NCBI GenBank assembly: GCA_036345935.2 | Contig: JADWOT020000008.1 | Coordinates: forward strand, 4,939,114 to 5,003,113 | Direction: 5' to 3' | DNA: 64,000 nt | DNA from: Taenia hydatigena | Taxonomy: Eukaryota; Platyhelminthes; Cestoda; Cyclophyllidea; Taeniidae | In this document: positions 1 through 15,400 of the stretch, in pieces | Position numbering within the stretch: position 1 is the stretch's first letter | Layout of the letters: each line of letters starts with the position of its first letter | Position numbers and translations under genes: made by a program | The notes under the pieces: generated by a model | What the model saw: the letters and a program-made list of their open reading frames with translations, nothing else | Database searches by the model: none | What the model was told of the DNA's origin: nothing

Positions 1-3000
1 GCAGCCTTAACTATCCCGGTCACCAAAATGTGAGAGTTAAACAAACAATCGAAGCACAACGCTTCCTCCAATCAACCTCTTACACCGATCATCAAAAGGT
101 AGCCCTTACTGTGGGATAAACATCCTCGAACTAGCCGCTCTAGTCATCGAAGGTGCTTCACCTCAAGCATACTGATCCTATTTGACATTTCTTCTAGATC
201 TAGATATAAGCTGCGCATCAACCATGCTCACCGCACGTTGACAGAACACCGGGGGTGAAGTTCCGCATCTCCTTTGCTATGCTAATTTAATCTTACTTTA
301 GTAATGCTTAGCTGTTTCTACCCGGATTCAATCCACCTACTATAGAGGTGGGGGAGCGATCGGGTGTTCATGAAATTGATAGCTCCGTAACAAACATTTT
401 CAGATGGTTCACGACTTTACACGCTAATAGCACAGGACCAGAGCGTTTTTCGAATGCCGACGTTATAATCAACCTTCCTTATAGGGGTCGCCCCAGGATC
501 TCTCGGCTACAGCATATGTCCACTTTCTACCACGATAAGATTTAGCATTCAGGAACAGTAAGCAGTTTGTTTATTCACTAGGATCGGGTTTGCTTCCTGC
601 AGCTCTCGGAGTCTTCTTTAGCAGGCGAAAGAGGACAATACCTGGGCAGAACCTGGGACTACTGGACTGGTCTGGAGGCCAGATCACCCAACCGAGGTAC
701 AAAGGGCCATCTTTCATGCCCGCGTAACCAAAACTAAGAGTTTAATTAATAGCCAAAGTATCACACATTTTCAAATACTTATTCGCATCTTTAGTTCAAC
801 GCATAACTCCACATTCAAAAACACTCTAAGCAGCATCGCAGAGGTGAAAAAGTTCTATGCGCCAACGACACCATCTTCAGTTTACAAGGCTGGGTATATC
901 AATTGCTTGCGATCTGAAATCGTGACGGCAACTTCGCTCTCGAATTCAGCAGGAATTGACTCGAATCCACTCGGCTGATCCCTCAACTCACTTCTGCGTG
1001 GATGTAAATACCAAAAATGTGGCTGCTTGGCAATGCGGGGTGAAATTTTCGGATTAAAATTATACTTAGTTCTTCTTGAATACGGAGACTAGGTGACACA
1101 AAATAAATCTGAGCCTTTGAGATTAGCAAACTCGCATTTTAGGTAATTAAACCGTTTTGTCGTAGAAATTAAATTTTAATGTGCCTTTAAGTGAGGCTTT
1201 AAAAATACCATTAAGTTTATAACAGCAAGTTAAACTTCTTTTTCTTTCTGTTTTAAAACGCTCTATGTTAAATAATTTAACCTTACACTAGAATCTACTA
1301 GATCTATTCACTTACTTTGAGATGACCACATTTTGATGTGGTGGGTACTTGTAGCTTATTGAGACTCGTCAAATGCACGAAATTGTGTGCGTATTTAGCA
1401 AGTTCTGTGTTTCTTTCTCTCTTCCACCTAAACTCTTGGAACAAGGAGACGAGGTGGAGGAGGACAAGCCTCATTGGGCGGAATTGAATAAAGGGAGATG
1501 AAGGGATCGCAGTTAAAGCTTCTTCCTCCTCCTCGAGAGCCGATGGTGTCCTTCCGGTCCGTCAATAAGGTTCGTATTTACGGATCGCGTAAAGGGTGCA
1601 TCCAAACAAACTTTTATCACATCTACATGCATGCAGGTAAGTCCTTAAATGCTCTACTCTTCATCGTAATCCGTACGGGTATCCTGTCGCTTTGATTAGT
1701 GAATGGCAGGGGGGTCCGGTTGAGCCAGATGGGTGGATTTTGGAACTGCCTGATTTACAGGCACACAGTGGTTTGGTTCAAATGCTCGAGAAGCCCCTCA
1801 TCCATTGTACATAACTCGTAGGAGGTAAGGAAGATACCACACACAACCAAGTGGTTCAAAGAGGAAGAAGCATAAATGTGACGATGAAACACTTAAGGAT
1901 GGATCAAGATCTAGGTTGCCTCCATTGCTGAGTGTAATGGAGATGTACTTGATGCCGTGACTTGCATTGTTTGCTTTTTAATCCATCAGAATCAATCAAT
2001 CAATCATTACGTTTGATGTAAGTGGTGGTGGTGGTGGTGGTGGTGGTGGTGATGGTGGTGGTGGTGGTGGGACAATTTCAACAACTGTTAAGGGAACTTT
2101 ACGTGTCATGTATTAAATGACGACACAGGACTTTAACATTTGTTACTTGGTTTTTCACTTTCATCGCCTTCATCAGTAATAACGTGTAATGCCTTGTAGA
2201 AACTTGGCTGACTGAATCATTTGTGTTGCAAAGTGGCACGAAGTACGTGACACTGGCTATCCCTGAGTGACCCGCCACCCACTGTGCCACGCCCCGAAGA
2301 TGCGCATTGCTTCATCCTTCTTGCGCTGAGTTTGATGGAGAGCAGACGGAACCGCTCACGTTGAACGCCCTGGTGCGATCCATCTATCTATATCTTTGCC
2401 TTATTTAGACGAGGCAGTTTGAAGATGAGCACTGAGAAGGGACAGGACCTGAGGGTCAGTCAATTGAAATTTAAATTGTCATTCCCATCGGGTAGCATAC
2501 TACAAAACCTCACACCTCATGCGTCATGCACATGCATCACACCTAAAAAAAAACTGATCAGTAAGGGGAATGGACGTGGATCGAGGGCAGAAAGGAGGAA
2601 ATGCGGAAGGAGGGCAAGAGATAGGTAGGGAGGTATGGAAGGGGAGATTAGTAAAGTAGCGGATGGAGTATAGGGATACTACTTCTTCCTCATTCTCCGT
2701 CTTTCTTCTCATCACTACCAGTGTGGTAATTTTAATCCTTACCCCCGTCTCTCACATACCCCTTTGGTATGTTGCCCAACTCCAAAATGGCTGTGTGATT
2801 GGGAAAAGCGGGAGAGTCAGAGGTAGAAGTAGCCTGAGGTGACTGTTCGAGTCTGCATGTTATGGAAATGGGACTGACATTTAATCTGTCAAGCTAGTGG
2901 TTGAATTTGGGATCGACTTATGGACTGTCATCGTGCTTACTTCAACGAATAAGGTGCTTTCAACAGGTCCATAGCCTGCATTTTGGAGGCAACTTGAGTA

Positions 3001-3489
3001 TTTTATAACAGTGATACCAAACAAATTTACGTTTATCTTTGCTTTCGCTAATTTTTAACATCTCTGCATTTTCAACTACGAATTGTACTAATGTCTTGGT
3101 TTCTCTTCTATCAGTTTGCCAACTTTCAATCAACATTGGTGATACTGCAGCGGACATGGCCGCTAAATTCCACTTTCTCTGCATACTTTTAACTTTCAAA
3201 AATGACTTCAGAAAACTTGTATTTGTCTTCTCTTAAATACTTATTTACCCTGTCTCTATTGCTGCATCCCAAACGCACGTGGCAGCGCCGTTTTCTAGTG
3301 GTTGTCTTTACCGCTTGACCCTGATTGGTTTAACGTACAAGCCAATCAGATTGGAATACGCTGAAGAAAATTGTATGCCCATGGGAATTCCGAAGTCTCG
3401 ACACCTTTCCGTACCGTTAATTCAGCTTAGGACAAAAGCCACTCATTTTCCCTCCCATTATGAAAAGCATTAACCATTTTCCATGCTAG
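1..3489. other. Intergenic region upstream of the protocadherin gene
   Basis: I see no gene here. All open frames are under 80 codons and none resembles a known protein. The stretch holds a GTG microsatellite near 2022-2071 and a segment around 590-760 that looks like a decayed member of an old dispersed repeat also seen near 6.7 kb, 11.2 kb and 28.4 kb. The protocadherin promoter and 5' UTR should lie toward the right end, but I cannot place a core promoter motif. Confidence 0.6.
2022..2071. repeat. GTG trinucleotide microsatellite
   Basis: About 16 nearly perfect GTG units with one GAT interruption, in intergenic DNA. It is not translated in any supported gene. Confidence 0.9.
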
Positions 3490-6400
3490 ATGCGAAGTTT
3501 CCTCCCACTAGTACAATCAGTCTCCGGTGATACCTCTTCACCTCTCCTGATTCTGCTATTAATGGTTTTACCGTGGCAGCCTTACGAAGCATTTGGCTTT
3601 AACATTCCCCGGATCAGAAAGACTGAAACGCCTGATTTCACCGAAGTCTCTCTTTTTATTACCGAAAATGCCAAACCAGGAACGGTTGTTGGAGTTCTAA
3701 AGGAGTACCTACCATTCCTGAAATCGGGTGACGACTTACGTTACCAAATATACAACTTGGGACTTGTACCGGATTCAGAAGTACAGACAGTGTCATCCCA
3801 ATCGACGAATGAGTCAGACCCTATTTTTACAATGGACTCTGTATCCTCAGCCATTAGTGTAGCAGATTCATCCAAGCTAGATCGTGAACGACTTTGTCCT
3901 TTCGCTTCTGCAACGGAGAAAGAGTGTAGCCTTAATTATGGGGTTTCAATTACTCGGAACAATAAATCTGCTCCACCACTCCCACCTGAACATTCTTGGA
4001 TTAGGGTGAAAATCGTGATAAATGATATTAACGACTGTGCCCCGCAATTCAACGATGACAGCACCAAGGAATGCAAAACCATTGATCTACCTGAGGACAC
4101 TGCAGTTGGCACCAAAATTCACCTTCCCAATGCCAAAGATCTTGACAGTTTACAAAATGGTCAGCTGCTTTATCATTTGAACTGTCATAGCGGACCAACA
4201 AATCACCCCTTTGCACTTTATCAAGCGCGCAAATCAGTGCCGGCAACTGATGACAGCATCAGTTCCATTCGACTGCAATTACGGTATCCATTGGATCACG
4301 AAGAACAGAGTGCCTACAATTGTACGTTTACAGTGTGCGACAGTGGGACACCTATTCTCTGTTCTACAATGTCTCTCTGCATTAATGTTCACGATGTAAA
4401 TGATAACGCTCCGGTGTTTTTAAACGAAAATGCCTCTCTTGCCTTGCGTGAAGACACCTCTATCGGTAGTCGCATCACCAAATTAAATGCCACAGATGCG
4501 GATAGTGGAGCCTTTGGAAGTATTCGGTATGCTCTTGTAGGCGACATGTCCGACAGTCTGAGCAGTCAAAGGCACTTTCGATTGGACCCAAACACCGGAG
4601 AGCTGTTTCTAATCTCCCCCTTGCAAGGCGGAACAAAGTTCCACTTTTGGGTGGAGGCACGAGACAGAGGTGAACCCGAGTCACGAATGAGCAGGTCAAC
4701 TCTGTCCATCTACGTCATTGATGTAAACAATCATTCCCCAAAGATTATCGTCCTTCCAGCCGCTAGCAAAATCAAGAACGCCGTAGATAAGGATGCACCT
4801 ATGTTGTCGGTTCGCTCGGTGCTATCGAGGGTAACGAAGGTGCCGTGCACATTTGCTGGGATTAAAGATAGCAAAGTGTGCGAGGCGAATGATGAAGGGA
4901 GCAGTCTTATTCAGATCTTCGAAGATAACGTAGCACCCACCAATGTGGCATTTATTCACGTCTCCGATGCCGATGTGGGTGAGAATGCTCAAGTGGATTG
5001 CCAATTGCATACATATCCTGAAATTCCATTTGGAGAGAGTATCAAGCTTGTGCTGGAACATCAAATCTCCAGCAGTAAGGTTGTATATAAACTTGTACTT
5101 GAAACGGCCCTGGATTGCGAAATCCACTCCCATTCAAAAGGCCGATCCATTTGCAATTCGGCGTGGACTATTCCCGCCAAAATTGGATGCAGTGACTTTG
5201 GTAGTCCAGTTAGGAAGTCCTTTCATAATGTTTTTGTGGAAATCCTTGACACTAATGAATATCCTCCCGTGTTTGAAAAGGAGGTCTATCGCACTGAGGT
5301 GAAGGAGAGTGCTCCGGTCGGCTCCAACATCCTGCAACTCTCTGTCACCGATGCAGATTCCGTGTTACAGGGACTATCTCTGAGTGAGCAACAGAACCTG
5401 AGGCATTTTGCTCCCGTGAATTCCGAGCAGATCCTTCGATATGAATTGGAAAAACAGGAAAACTTGCCTTTTGCCATCGATTCCCATTCGGGAAGGATAT
5501 ACGCCGTGGGTGAGCTGGATGCCGAGAACAAAATGGAGTACTCATTTAAGGTAAGGGCCGCGTCCATGTCGTACCGGTTTGCATTTATCTCTATCTTGGG
5601 TCAATGTTGTTTGCTTTTCGCAACCAAATTGGTAGATTTTATTCCATTTACGGTACCTATTTAGGAAGTATTATAGCATAAGTTACAACTTTCCTCAAAG
5701 TCGGCTATTTTTCCTCCTCCTACCACATTCCGCTGCATAAATAAAGCAAGTTTTTTCCTCTTTTGCGGCTTGCAGGATTTGTCTTTTTATTAAAGCAAGA
5801 GTTGTAGCAACCAAGATGGAAGGTATTAATAGCTATTTTAGCATTCTAATGGGAACAGAAGACACCGTAGATGTAGGTACTGTGATACCAGCTTTATCAC
5901 TTGATTACTCTGACATAAATCATGATCGTTGTTGGTGGCGGTAGTTCACTCGAAGGCAAAAATGAAATCTTTGAGAGGCTTGGCCTGGTTATTTGATGGG
6001 TGTGATCGTTTCCAGGGGCCGCATGGTAGTATTTGAAGCTATTTTAACTATCTGATACCCTGGAGACAATACTTAACCTTCTAGAAATGCCTTCTGATCC
6101 ACCAATTTTGAGATCTGTTGCTCTGTGATGTTCTCCATTGATACACTAAGTGCAGAATCATTTGGTTCTGCGAAAAATACTCTCCACTCTGCCTTTAAGG
6201 TTACATTAAATAGGCTGACCATCAATTCATGGAGTGTTGGACCCACCTTCTGTTACAATAAAGCGAATTGACAGCACTTTGCAGTGTATAGGCGCAACGA
6301 TCTACCCATTCCTCACTGGTAACGCCTAATAAAGCAACAATACCGAAGTTACATTTGGTACTCTGAATTCAATAAAGTGGGTGAAATATGGCATCAATTA

Positions 6401-9400
6401 CATGTGCTCTGCCATTCGTGATGTTGCTCGCGGCGTCGACGATGCTCACTTTCATTCCACCTCGGCTAAACGCGAGGCGAGCAGCCTTTGCCTCCTGACA
6501 CACCACTTGTCATTCCTTTTAGGCTAATTGAATAGAACCTGTTTTGTTGGGCGCTGCAAAGTAAATTACCGCAATTTTTAAGCATCACGATTGTGTGTTT
6601 TAAGTTACGCGACTTGAACCTCTTCGTGCTATCATTGTTGCGCCGTGAGTCTTGGGAACAAAAAGAGGGCATAATACCAGGGCGGAATGTGCATTGTAGA
6701 GATACAAAAAATGCTAGAGGGCTACTCGAATGGTCAGGACGGGATGCTGCATCTTTTTCACCTTGTCACTTTGCTCTCTTCAGCCCTGCCTAGCCACAGC
6801 CATTTGGGTTCCATTCAGGTAGTCGAAGAGTGGAGAAGATATCGCGTGTTATCTCAGTTGACATCCTCATTCATGTACCGTCAACAGCTCCGGTTCTCGA
6901 GCAGTGTTGCGCTCTGCAGTTGTTAATAGGATTTCTACAAAACACGGGCGTGCGGTAATTGCCGAAGTTAGACTTCATTTTCAGTCGTTCCGTTAGAGGC
7001 AGTAACAGATTTTCCAATGCGCGGTGCATAACCTTCTTCCGTCATGTAAAGGTTCGTCTAGCCTCAAGTGTCTGCAAAATCAGAACGAAGAGTTAAACAA
7101 ATGTCTTAAGTGCTACAATCAAGATCAACCTTCTGTTAATTTATTATCAACTCACTTATTTGCGTACATATTTATCAGAAGTTGAATTAGCAAGCTTGCA
7201 TTCGCGCAACATGGATGGAGAAACTTGCTAGCAGAAGCCTGCGAACATAACCCGTGCGATGAGGCTTTTTTCCGCCATCTTTTGTGGTCACCACAGGTCT
7301 TTTTTCAGCTAGACATGCCAAATTCTGCTTCATTCTCGAAACACAGACCCAAAAATGACTGAATCGGAAAAGTGTGTTTGCATTGTGCAGGAAGTAAAGC
7401 TGGTCGAATAATCATATCATGATTAGTAAACTGTCCGAATTCGTGTGTCTCGGACCAGTTTCATGCATCTGCGCATGGCGTTGTTAGCAAGCCTTCATTT
7501 CAGAAAGCATTTTGGATGGATTGAGTGAAGCGTAGTCCAGACCCAGAGGTCATCTCCCACTGGTTTCTTCCATCCCGACGGCTTCCACCCAGTGAATCCG
7601 CTAACTTACCAGCAATCACTGGACCCCAACCTGCCTCCCGTCCTGTTGGTAAATGGACGCGACAGAGTCGTCACCAATCCCGAGTGCGAAGTCAGCAGAT
7701 TGACGGCGTCTAATGCCGTCTGCTCAATGTCTTTGAAATTCCTCCTCCCGGTCTTCCATGCTTTGCCACATACTCATTTCAGCTAGGCCTGGGAAATCTC
7801 AAAAGAATTGCAAAATAGATTTTAGACGCAGACATTAAATAAGTCTGTGTCCAGTCGGGTCCATAATTTATGACAATGTCTGGTTGTCAACTCGAATAGT
7901 TAATTTTTAAGGCTTGTGCTGTGAAAAAAAAAGTTTAGTTTCTGATTTAGGAAAAACCGCAACTTTATTGCCCACTGTATTTCCCACTGTAACAGTACAA
8001 TTTAGGTCTATGGCAAATGACATGCGCAGTGCCTTAAGGCTCCTCCGAAGACGCTAGGGAAGACTCTGTACTGTCGACCTAGAGTGGGACACCAAGTGAC
8101 TATTTGTAAAAAAACCGAGAGTTTGGGCATTACAGAAAGTAAATTTTACCACCATTTTAAAAAAGAATCCTTCAAACCCACTTGACCTTTGTAGATTTCA
8201 CTTATCTGCATTTGTGATGAAGCTGCACATGAAATAAAGTTGTGGTCTAGCATTTTGGGACGAAAAAAAACAAGAAAAATCAGGAAAGAGGCATTGTAAT
8301 TAGTGAGAGGCGAGGCCAGAGTTTGCCTTCTATTCCACCTCTTGTTTGCTGTCAAAAATTGTCATTTTGATGGCTCAAAATTCGTAAATGCACCCTTATG
8401 CATCTACGAGGCATGGATTTAGAAGAACAACCCATGAATTGGCTGCCTTTTCTGTACTAAAAAGCAGTGCTAAGGATGTGCAACATTGGTGGTCTCGGTC
8501 TCGTTGGAGACGGTATTGTCATTTGCCAACTCCTTCACTCCACTGACAAGTAACCTAGCTAGTGGGATTTTTAATCCTCTCATTGCTCTAAAGTTACGCT
8601 GCTTTGACTAGGTTTGAAAAAATCTTTTGTTTCGACGTATTTGCCTATACTAAGTTCCTTCATTTTGGTTTTTTTATTATCGGTGAGCCAATGTAACTTA
8701 CCATCTTCCTACTAAGTAGACTTTTCAAAAGTGGTATTTACAGAAGCTGCTTTGCTTAAGCGGAAGTAGAAACCAAAAAGTCCTAACAATATACACGTTG
8801 ATAGAAAGATTAAAAACTGTATTGGAACCTTCCACTTCCCCTCTGGGTGGTAGAGCTTGGCACAACTCAGATGCATCTAAACACCCGCTTAATGGTGCCT
8901 ATTGTTACTACCTAATTGAGTCCCTTAGCTTCAAATGTGCATATATGTTGGATGTAGGAATTGTAATGCTTTGATTGCTTGTTTGACTCTTGATTTCGAC
9001 AGCACACCACTTAGCGCTCTGCCATTGTACCTCCGCCGGACGGTCTTGTCTCCAGGCCATACCACTAGCTTCCCAACCCCTCTGTAGGACCAAAACTACT
9101 TATTCTGCTTGAGTGTCATGCCTTTTCTCGTCTTCTGCGAAGACTTAGGACGCGTCTTGTTGGGTTAAAATAAAATTCTACATCCTAGGAGGTGGTGATA
9201 TTAGAATCGTGGGGATTTCCTAGCTTCCTGGCATTAGAGTCTACAACACGGATGCTATGAAACAATCTGACACATCTTTCAGACTCAACTGACACAAAGT
9301 TAAACTCTCCTACTCTGTATGCTTAGCATAGCAGTCAGTTTTATTGTCGAATTGAAATGGGAATCTTCTCTAGCTTCAAGACGACAGAGGTGGTATTCGA

Positions 9401-12400
9401 CTTTAACTGCTACAGCGGCATCACTCCCAGCGTACTCGCTTCTAAAGCGCTTTTGCAGTTCTTTGTGGTGTATTAATGCATCATTCCTTTTCTAGCAAGA
9501 AAAACAGACACTTTTGTAATTGTCAGTTTGTTGTTTGTCACCCTTCCCCCCACTCCACCCCCCGTTAACTTAGAGCTTTGTCAGCCTTGACAGCAAAACT
9601 TCTCGTAAATGTTAAAATTTGATCACTTGAAGTGTGAGCAATACGCTCATTTCTATTGTCTGGTGGTCCTACAAAAAGCAACTTTCGCCTTCCCAGCAGT
9701 CCTGCTCGGTAGACCGATTTGTTTTAATTTGGTGCATCCGCTGTTGTGTACTGCGATTTTTTTTCCAGCACTTCAGAAACACGCACTGAGTGCGCAAAAA
9801 TGATTTGATCGCTTTGATAACCAACGCTGGCTACATGTTTGCTCTTGTTTTTTTTAGAAAAAAAATCACTTTAATACCTACTTAAGGAGATATTTTGCAT
9901 TTTTTGCAATGCGTAAACCGATTGCCGGAATTTAACGAAATCAAAATGAGTTCGACTCTGCTGGCTCTTTTTTTACACAATTTTCTTTCATTTTGATGGT
10001 TCCTTGTTGAGCGGTAAAAGAGACATCAAAATCGCATGGCAGACTGCTTTGAACTGGCGGTGCAACCTTTCGTGCGGAGTAAACCTTCAGGTTGTTGGCA
10101 ATTTTGTTTCTTTTTACCATAAAAGGCATCTTTTTTGTAGGTGAATTTTACCTACAAGGATGTTTTGTACATTGCTTTTGGACAAACTCGTGTGTGTGGG
10201 TGCGTAGAGAGAGAGGAATTGGGACAGACAATACATGCATTAGGCTGGCAGCTGTGATTTAATCTATGCAAGCATTAATCATGCGTAAATACCTCCCTCC
10301 TAGTGGTTTATACGACTTCTCCCGCTTTTATTGAGGTACTTTGCCTATTTCGAGCCAATTGGTTGCGCTGCTGTGGCGAGGCACACTTTTGACCTCCCAT
10401 GTTGGTTAACACCTTCCCTTCAAGGGGACTCGTTCAGAACTTGCAGGTGCCTTTTAAACAAAGTTTGACAAAAAGGGAGTGATGATGTGGTGGTAAAATT
10501 GATTCCAGTAAGATACCGAGTTGCGTGTCTGCATTGAGTGTGCTTACACTGTGCAAAGCCCAACTGAGACGTTTTGAGCAACAGAGTGTGTGTTGCTAAT
10601 GTACTGAAGGAAGGATCGCTGACATGCCTGGGAGGCTCAGTCGCCTAAGTGACGTACAATGGCAGAGCTTTGGGTGTCCTCGTCGTCCCAGGTGCTGCCT
10701 TTGTCAACCCTCCACATTGGTCCTCACGACATAGTCGGTGTTGTGGGTAGGACACCCACAAACTATCTGCGTCAGTCACCGCAGCATTATCGAACCCACT
10801 TGGCAAATCGACTGATACTGAAGTTTAGTCTTGTTTGGGAACTATATTGGAAGACGTGGGAGCACTGTGCTGGCCATTACGTGCGCCCATTGCCGGTCAG
10901 TAGAACACTGGAACGAACTTCCACTCCTGTTCCTCCTTGGTACTTTATTCTCACTTCATCGATGTCCAGCCTCTTCTCTCAGGCTTACATCCAGCCAGTT
11001 CACTTCTTATTCATCTTCGTACAGACATTAGAGACAGTTCCAGATGGTCCACTCTTGAGACTGAGATAGTGTTTAAGGCAGAAGTCCTTCTTGACCCTTC
11101 GTCACACATTCTCGGATGCCTCTCGAGTTTTCGTTAAAGCCATAAAACTTGGAAAGAGTATGCATTGCCAATATGCACGAGAGCTGTGGCTATAGCCTGA
11201 CGGAATTCGAAAGCGGAGCCTTTAGTACTCGAAAAGCCAAAACTAAGGGTTAAATAACCACCCAACGTATTACAAAACCACACTGACACTTTCTTTCAAT
11301 GGTGCAAGAATAAACCTGACGTTGATTAGATGATGCTTTAACTTCAGAAGCTAATTAAGGCAAAGGACTGATTTCGGTAAACTAACACAAGCCCTGGAAA
11401 ATCAACCAAAGACGGCAGCAAAATGCACTCGGAGAAAATTCACACTTTTTTGGTTTTTTTTTCAGTTCGAAAGTTGCGTGAATGGTGTAACACATTGTGA
11501 AGTATTTATGAAGAATTTATCTCGACAGTTGGCCACCGGATTTGGCCTGACAACTTAAATGCCTGCCAAACTTTTATCTCCAGCCTCCACACAGCTTTCC
11601 CTCCCCCGCCCCCGCCCCCTCTACCCTAACAACGCGCATTTTTTATTTATTGAGATAGGTTCGGTTTTATTTTTTTGTACTTATGCTGCACTTTTTACTT
11701 TGGCTCGGTTGAGAAACTGCTCAAAAGGCAACCAATTTTGTACTGCTGCCTCTCATTAACTCGAAATTCGCTAGCAGTATACTCGGATAAGTTATTTTTA
11801 CGAAGTTTAAAAAGTGTTAAAGTGTGGATGAATTCCTCTTACTAATTTTTAATACTTTTTTAAGGTGACGGCAATCAATACTGGAGTAGACAACGTGACA
11901 TTGACAAGCACTTGCCAAGTGATTGTCGAGGTGCAAAATGTGAACGACAATCCGCCCCACTTTCTCCCTCCCAATGTTCTTGTGGGTAGTCTGGTGATGG
12001 AGGAGAAGGAGGAGACAGTAATCCGCATCCCCGAGAATTTGCACAAGGGCACCATCTTCATGCAACTGCGCACGCATGACCCGGACGGCAGTGAAAACTC
12101 CACAATCCGGCTGGAGGGTTGCGTGCCACGACCCACAGGCCGGCCTCTGACGGTGGCGGCGACAGCGGCGCCAAAACAGGCACAAATGAAGCCGGTTTTT
12201 GAGGTGGATAAGAGGAATGGCAAGTGCTGGACTACTGGCACTCTTGACAGGGAGATTGAATCCGCCTACGTGTGCACTGTCACTGCGGAGGATGGAGAAA
12301 TGTCAAGTAGGCTGACTTCAACGTAAGTGTTTGCTTTTAGAAGTAGAGTCTATAATTCTGAAATTCAGGTAAGTTGCATAACGACTTTAAGTGCATTGTT

Positions 12401-15400
12401 CACAAATGCGCCCTTGTTTTAATTAGCCCATTAAAAGCGGGAAGACGCTTTTATGTGAACCACAACCAGCCAGCATATATTTACCTTAGATTTAATGCTG
12501 AAATTGCATTAGAAGCCAGATTTCGTACTATAATCAAGAAAACAAGATATTTCCTCCTACATTTTAAATTTTATCGAAGGACTGGTGGAATGTAAAGTGA
12601 ACACATTAATCAAATTGCGTGATTTGGTACCATTAAAACCGTTTCTCTTCTATTTGTCATGCTTACCATATACTTTACACTTTAGAAAATACAACGTAGT
12701 TTTGTTTTTAAAGCTGCCTGAAAAATAAGTAAACGAAATGTGAAAATGGGCCCTTGTTAATCGGAGAAGACCTACCAACCTCGCGGTGCACACCTCGGAG
12801 GTAATATCTGCTCCCTTAGTTGCCAACATTGGAGTCTCCTTATCCGAATTAATAAAAGACTTGGCTCGACTGAAACCTGGCAGGAAATCTAGCTAACCCG
12901 CAAGATCGATAAAGTGGAGCTTAGCTTAGTCTCTGTTTTCTGTGCTCCAAATCCCTGTGTCAAATATTTTCTTCGCAAATGAAACCTTTAGTTATCGTTT
13001 TTAAAGAATCTGGTACTTTGACTTCTTTCATGGAAATTGTCAAACACGAATTCGCCTTGTTTAAACGCGCCTCAACTTGGTGCCTACAAGGACGACGCCT
13101 TATCCGAATGCGTCTACTTGAGAGCCACTAATTTTTGCTTCCAATTTTTTGAAGGAGGCGTTTTTAGTAAATAAAATTAAGACATTTGCAGATTTTATTA
13201 ATGCGACTTGAGATGAGGGCTATTTAAAACAAAGTTTTGTTAAGAACTTTGAAGAATTGTGATAGTGGACCTTGCTTAATATGCGTATTATAACGCAATC
13301 AACTCTGTTTTTTGACAACAAATCTATTTTGCAACTTTAATCACAAAAATTATGGCGTATAGAGGCACAATTGAGACATTAAAATGATCGTCTTTCTTTG
13401 AAGCTGGAGTGAATAGAGTTCTCCCTTTTAGTTTAATGAGAAGCTGTCTTTGTTTTTGTACATCCAAAATCCGCCCTGCTTTGTTTACAGCATAGGGAGG
13501 GAAGACTGGTTTTCTTTGTAACGGTTTGACAATTTAATGTCTCACAACTTCTCATGTGAAATCACCACACACGCAATGCGTGATAACCCATAACTGCCTG
13601 TGAATGTAATGGAAGCGTATTCCCCAAACAATGTGTACATAAAAAGCTGGTATGCTAATCTCTTGATTTTGTAAGGGATTATTAGGAAGTTCATAAGGCA
13701 ATTAATTATTCCGCTGGTCAATGCTACTGCCTTGCCAAAACACGGGACCTCTTAATGGATACACAAAACTTTCTAACACCAATAATAAAAGTGAAATAAA
13801 GCATTTATACGTTGATTGGTAGCTGCGAGTTTACCATTGTTATGGTCACAAGTGTGGGGAGAAGACAATGAGACATGTGTCTGCTGCTAGTGTACCTCGC
13901 TGTGCGTGAAAACACTTTAAGCTAGTTATTTCGCTTGAAAGGAGGGTAATGCCCCTAGTCTGCCCTAAAATTGCAAAAAAAGTCATGCATGTGGGACAGA
14001 AGCAGTAACATTGATGTGCAGAAGGACTAAGAGGCTGCTGACATAACCCGGATGTCATGCCGCCGAGCGGAAGTACAACCCACCCACATAATCAGACGCA
14101 GGGATAAACAAACCAGCAAAATATTACAAAACGATTTGGGTGACAATACGCGTGTTTATAAGCAATAACTGTAAAGCAATCCTTTGATCCAATCAAACAT
14201 CAGATAATAGCATTTTAACCCTTAAAGTTCATCTATGGATAATTTCATCGCAAAATTTAAGGACGCACTAAAAGCTTTCGAGGTCAAAGATTGTGATAAC
14301 AACTTCAACAAAAAACTTTTTTTAACAAAACCACTACTGCTTGTTTCAGAAATTGCACTTTTGTAACGCTCTTAGTAAGGATAAAAAGTCCACGCTTTGG
14401 AAAAGAGATCGCATGCATCTCCGAAAATCAAGGCTTCAACAATTATGGTGATCTTCGACCTCATTTTACCATATAAACAAGTGATTTCATGATTTTAAGT
14501 AAAAATTACAAAACTATTGAGACTTTTCTGAGTGCCAAGGATGGCATAAGAGCAAAGAGAAAAGGCAAGCCCACTCGGCTAGGACAATATCGTCACCCTG
14601 TATTACAGGGTTTCTAAAGTGCTCTCGAGCTCTTTAATTTTATGATGTCTAAAACATTCAGAACTTTTTTTCCAAACAGAGCCACAGTGACCATCGAAAT
14701 AACCGACGAAAATGACAACGCCCCAATTTGGTTGTACCCACGTGCGCCCGACGACTCGCGCATCCAAATTGGGGTGGAATTCCCCACCACTCGAATCATC
14801 ACACGAGTGCGTGCCGTGGACGCAGACAGTGGCAAGAATGCACGCATTATCTACTCCTTGGAGGACGCCTCCTTCGTCCACTTCAGCCATGACCGTACCT
14901 GCGACCTCTTCGCCCTCTTCTCCCTTGAAAGTACAACCGGTCACCTTAGAATGCGAGAGGGAATAAGCCCCTGTATCAAACCCGGAGACTCAGTTCGTCT
15001 CCTCCTTCGAGCCACTGATGGAGGCACACCGCCTCTCTCAAAAGATGCAGAGTTCTTCCTCGAATTTAAGGCTGGATCAGAGGTTCTAAATATTCCTCCT
15101 GAATCCACATTCCTAACACAGGCCGACGAAGCGTTCGGGAATAAACCACTTAGTTCGGAATCACAAATTCGTGAGAGTCTTGTTCAGACTGACTCTGCTG
15201 GCTCACTCACCACTGAAGAGGATACAGAACTAGCCGGTACAAAACGGATGTATGTCTTTGTGCTGATGATCGTGGTTCCAGTGGCGGCTATTCTTCTTTG
15301 TTGTTGTCTGGTAACCACCCTTCTCTTTGTTATTCGATCTCGACGAAGAAGACGTCCACGTCGAAGTGGCTTCAAGGAGTCATGCGTTCTGAATGAATTG

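Noticed and set aside
5551..5664. In-frame extension of the first protocadherin exon
   Set aside because: A gtaagg donor at 5551 joins in phase to 11865 and completes cadherin repeat 6 (YSFK|VTAINTG); the extension has no cadherin features.
10659..11069. 136-codon open frame inside protocadherin intron 1
   Set aside because: No family resemblance, overlaps other open frames in the same strand, and lies in an intron with decayed repeats.
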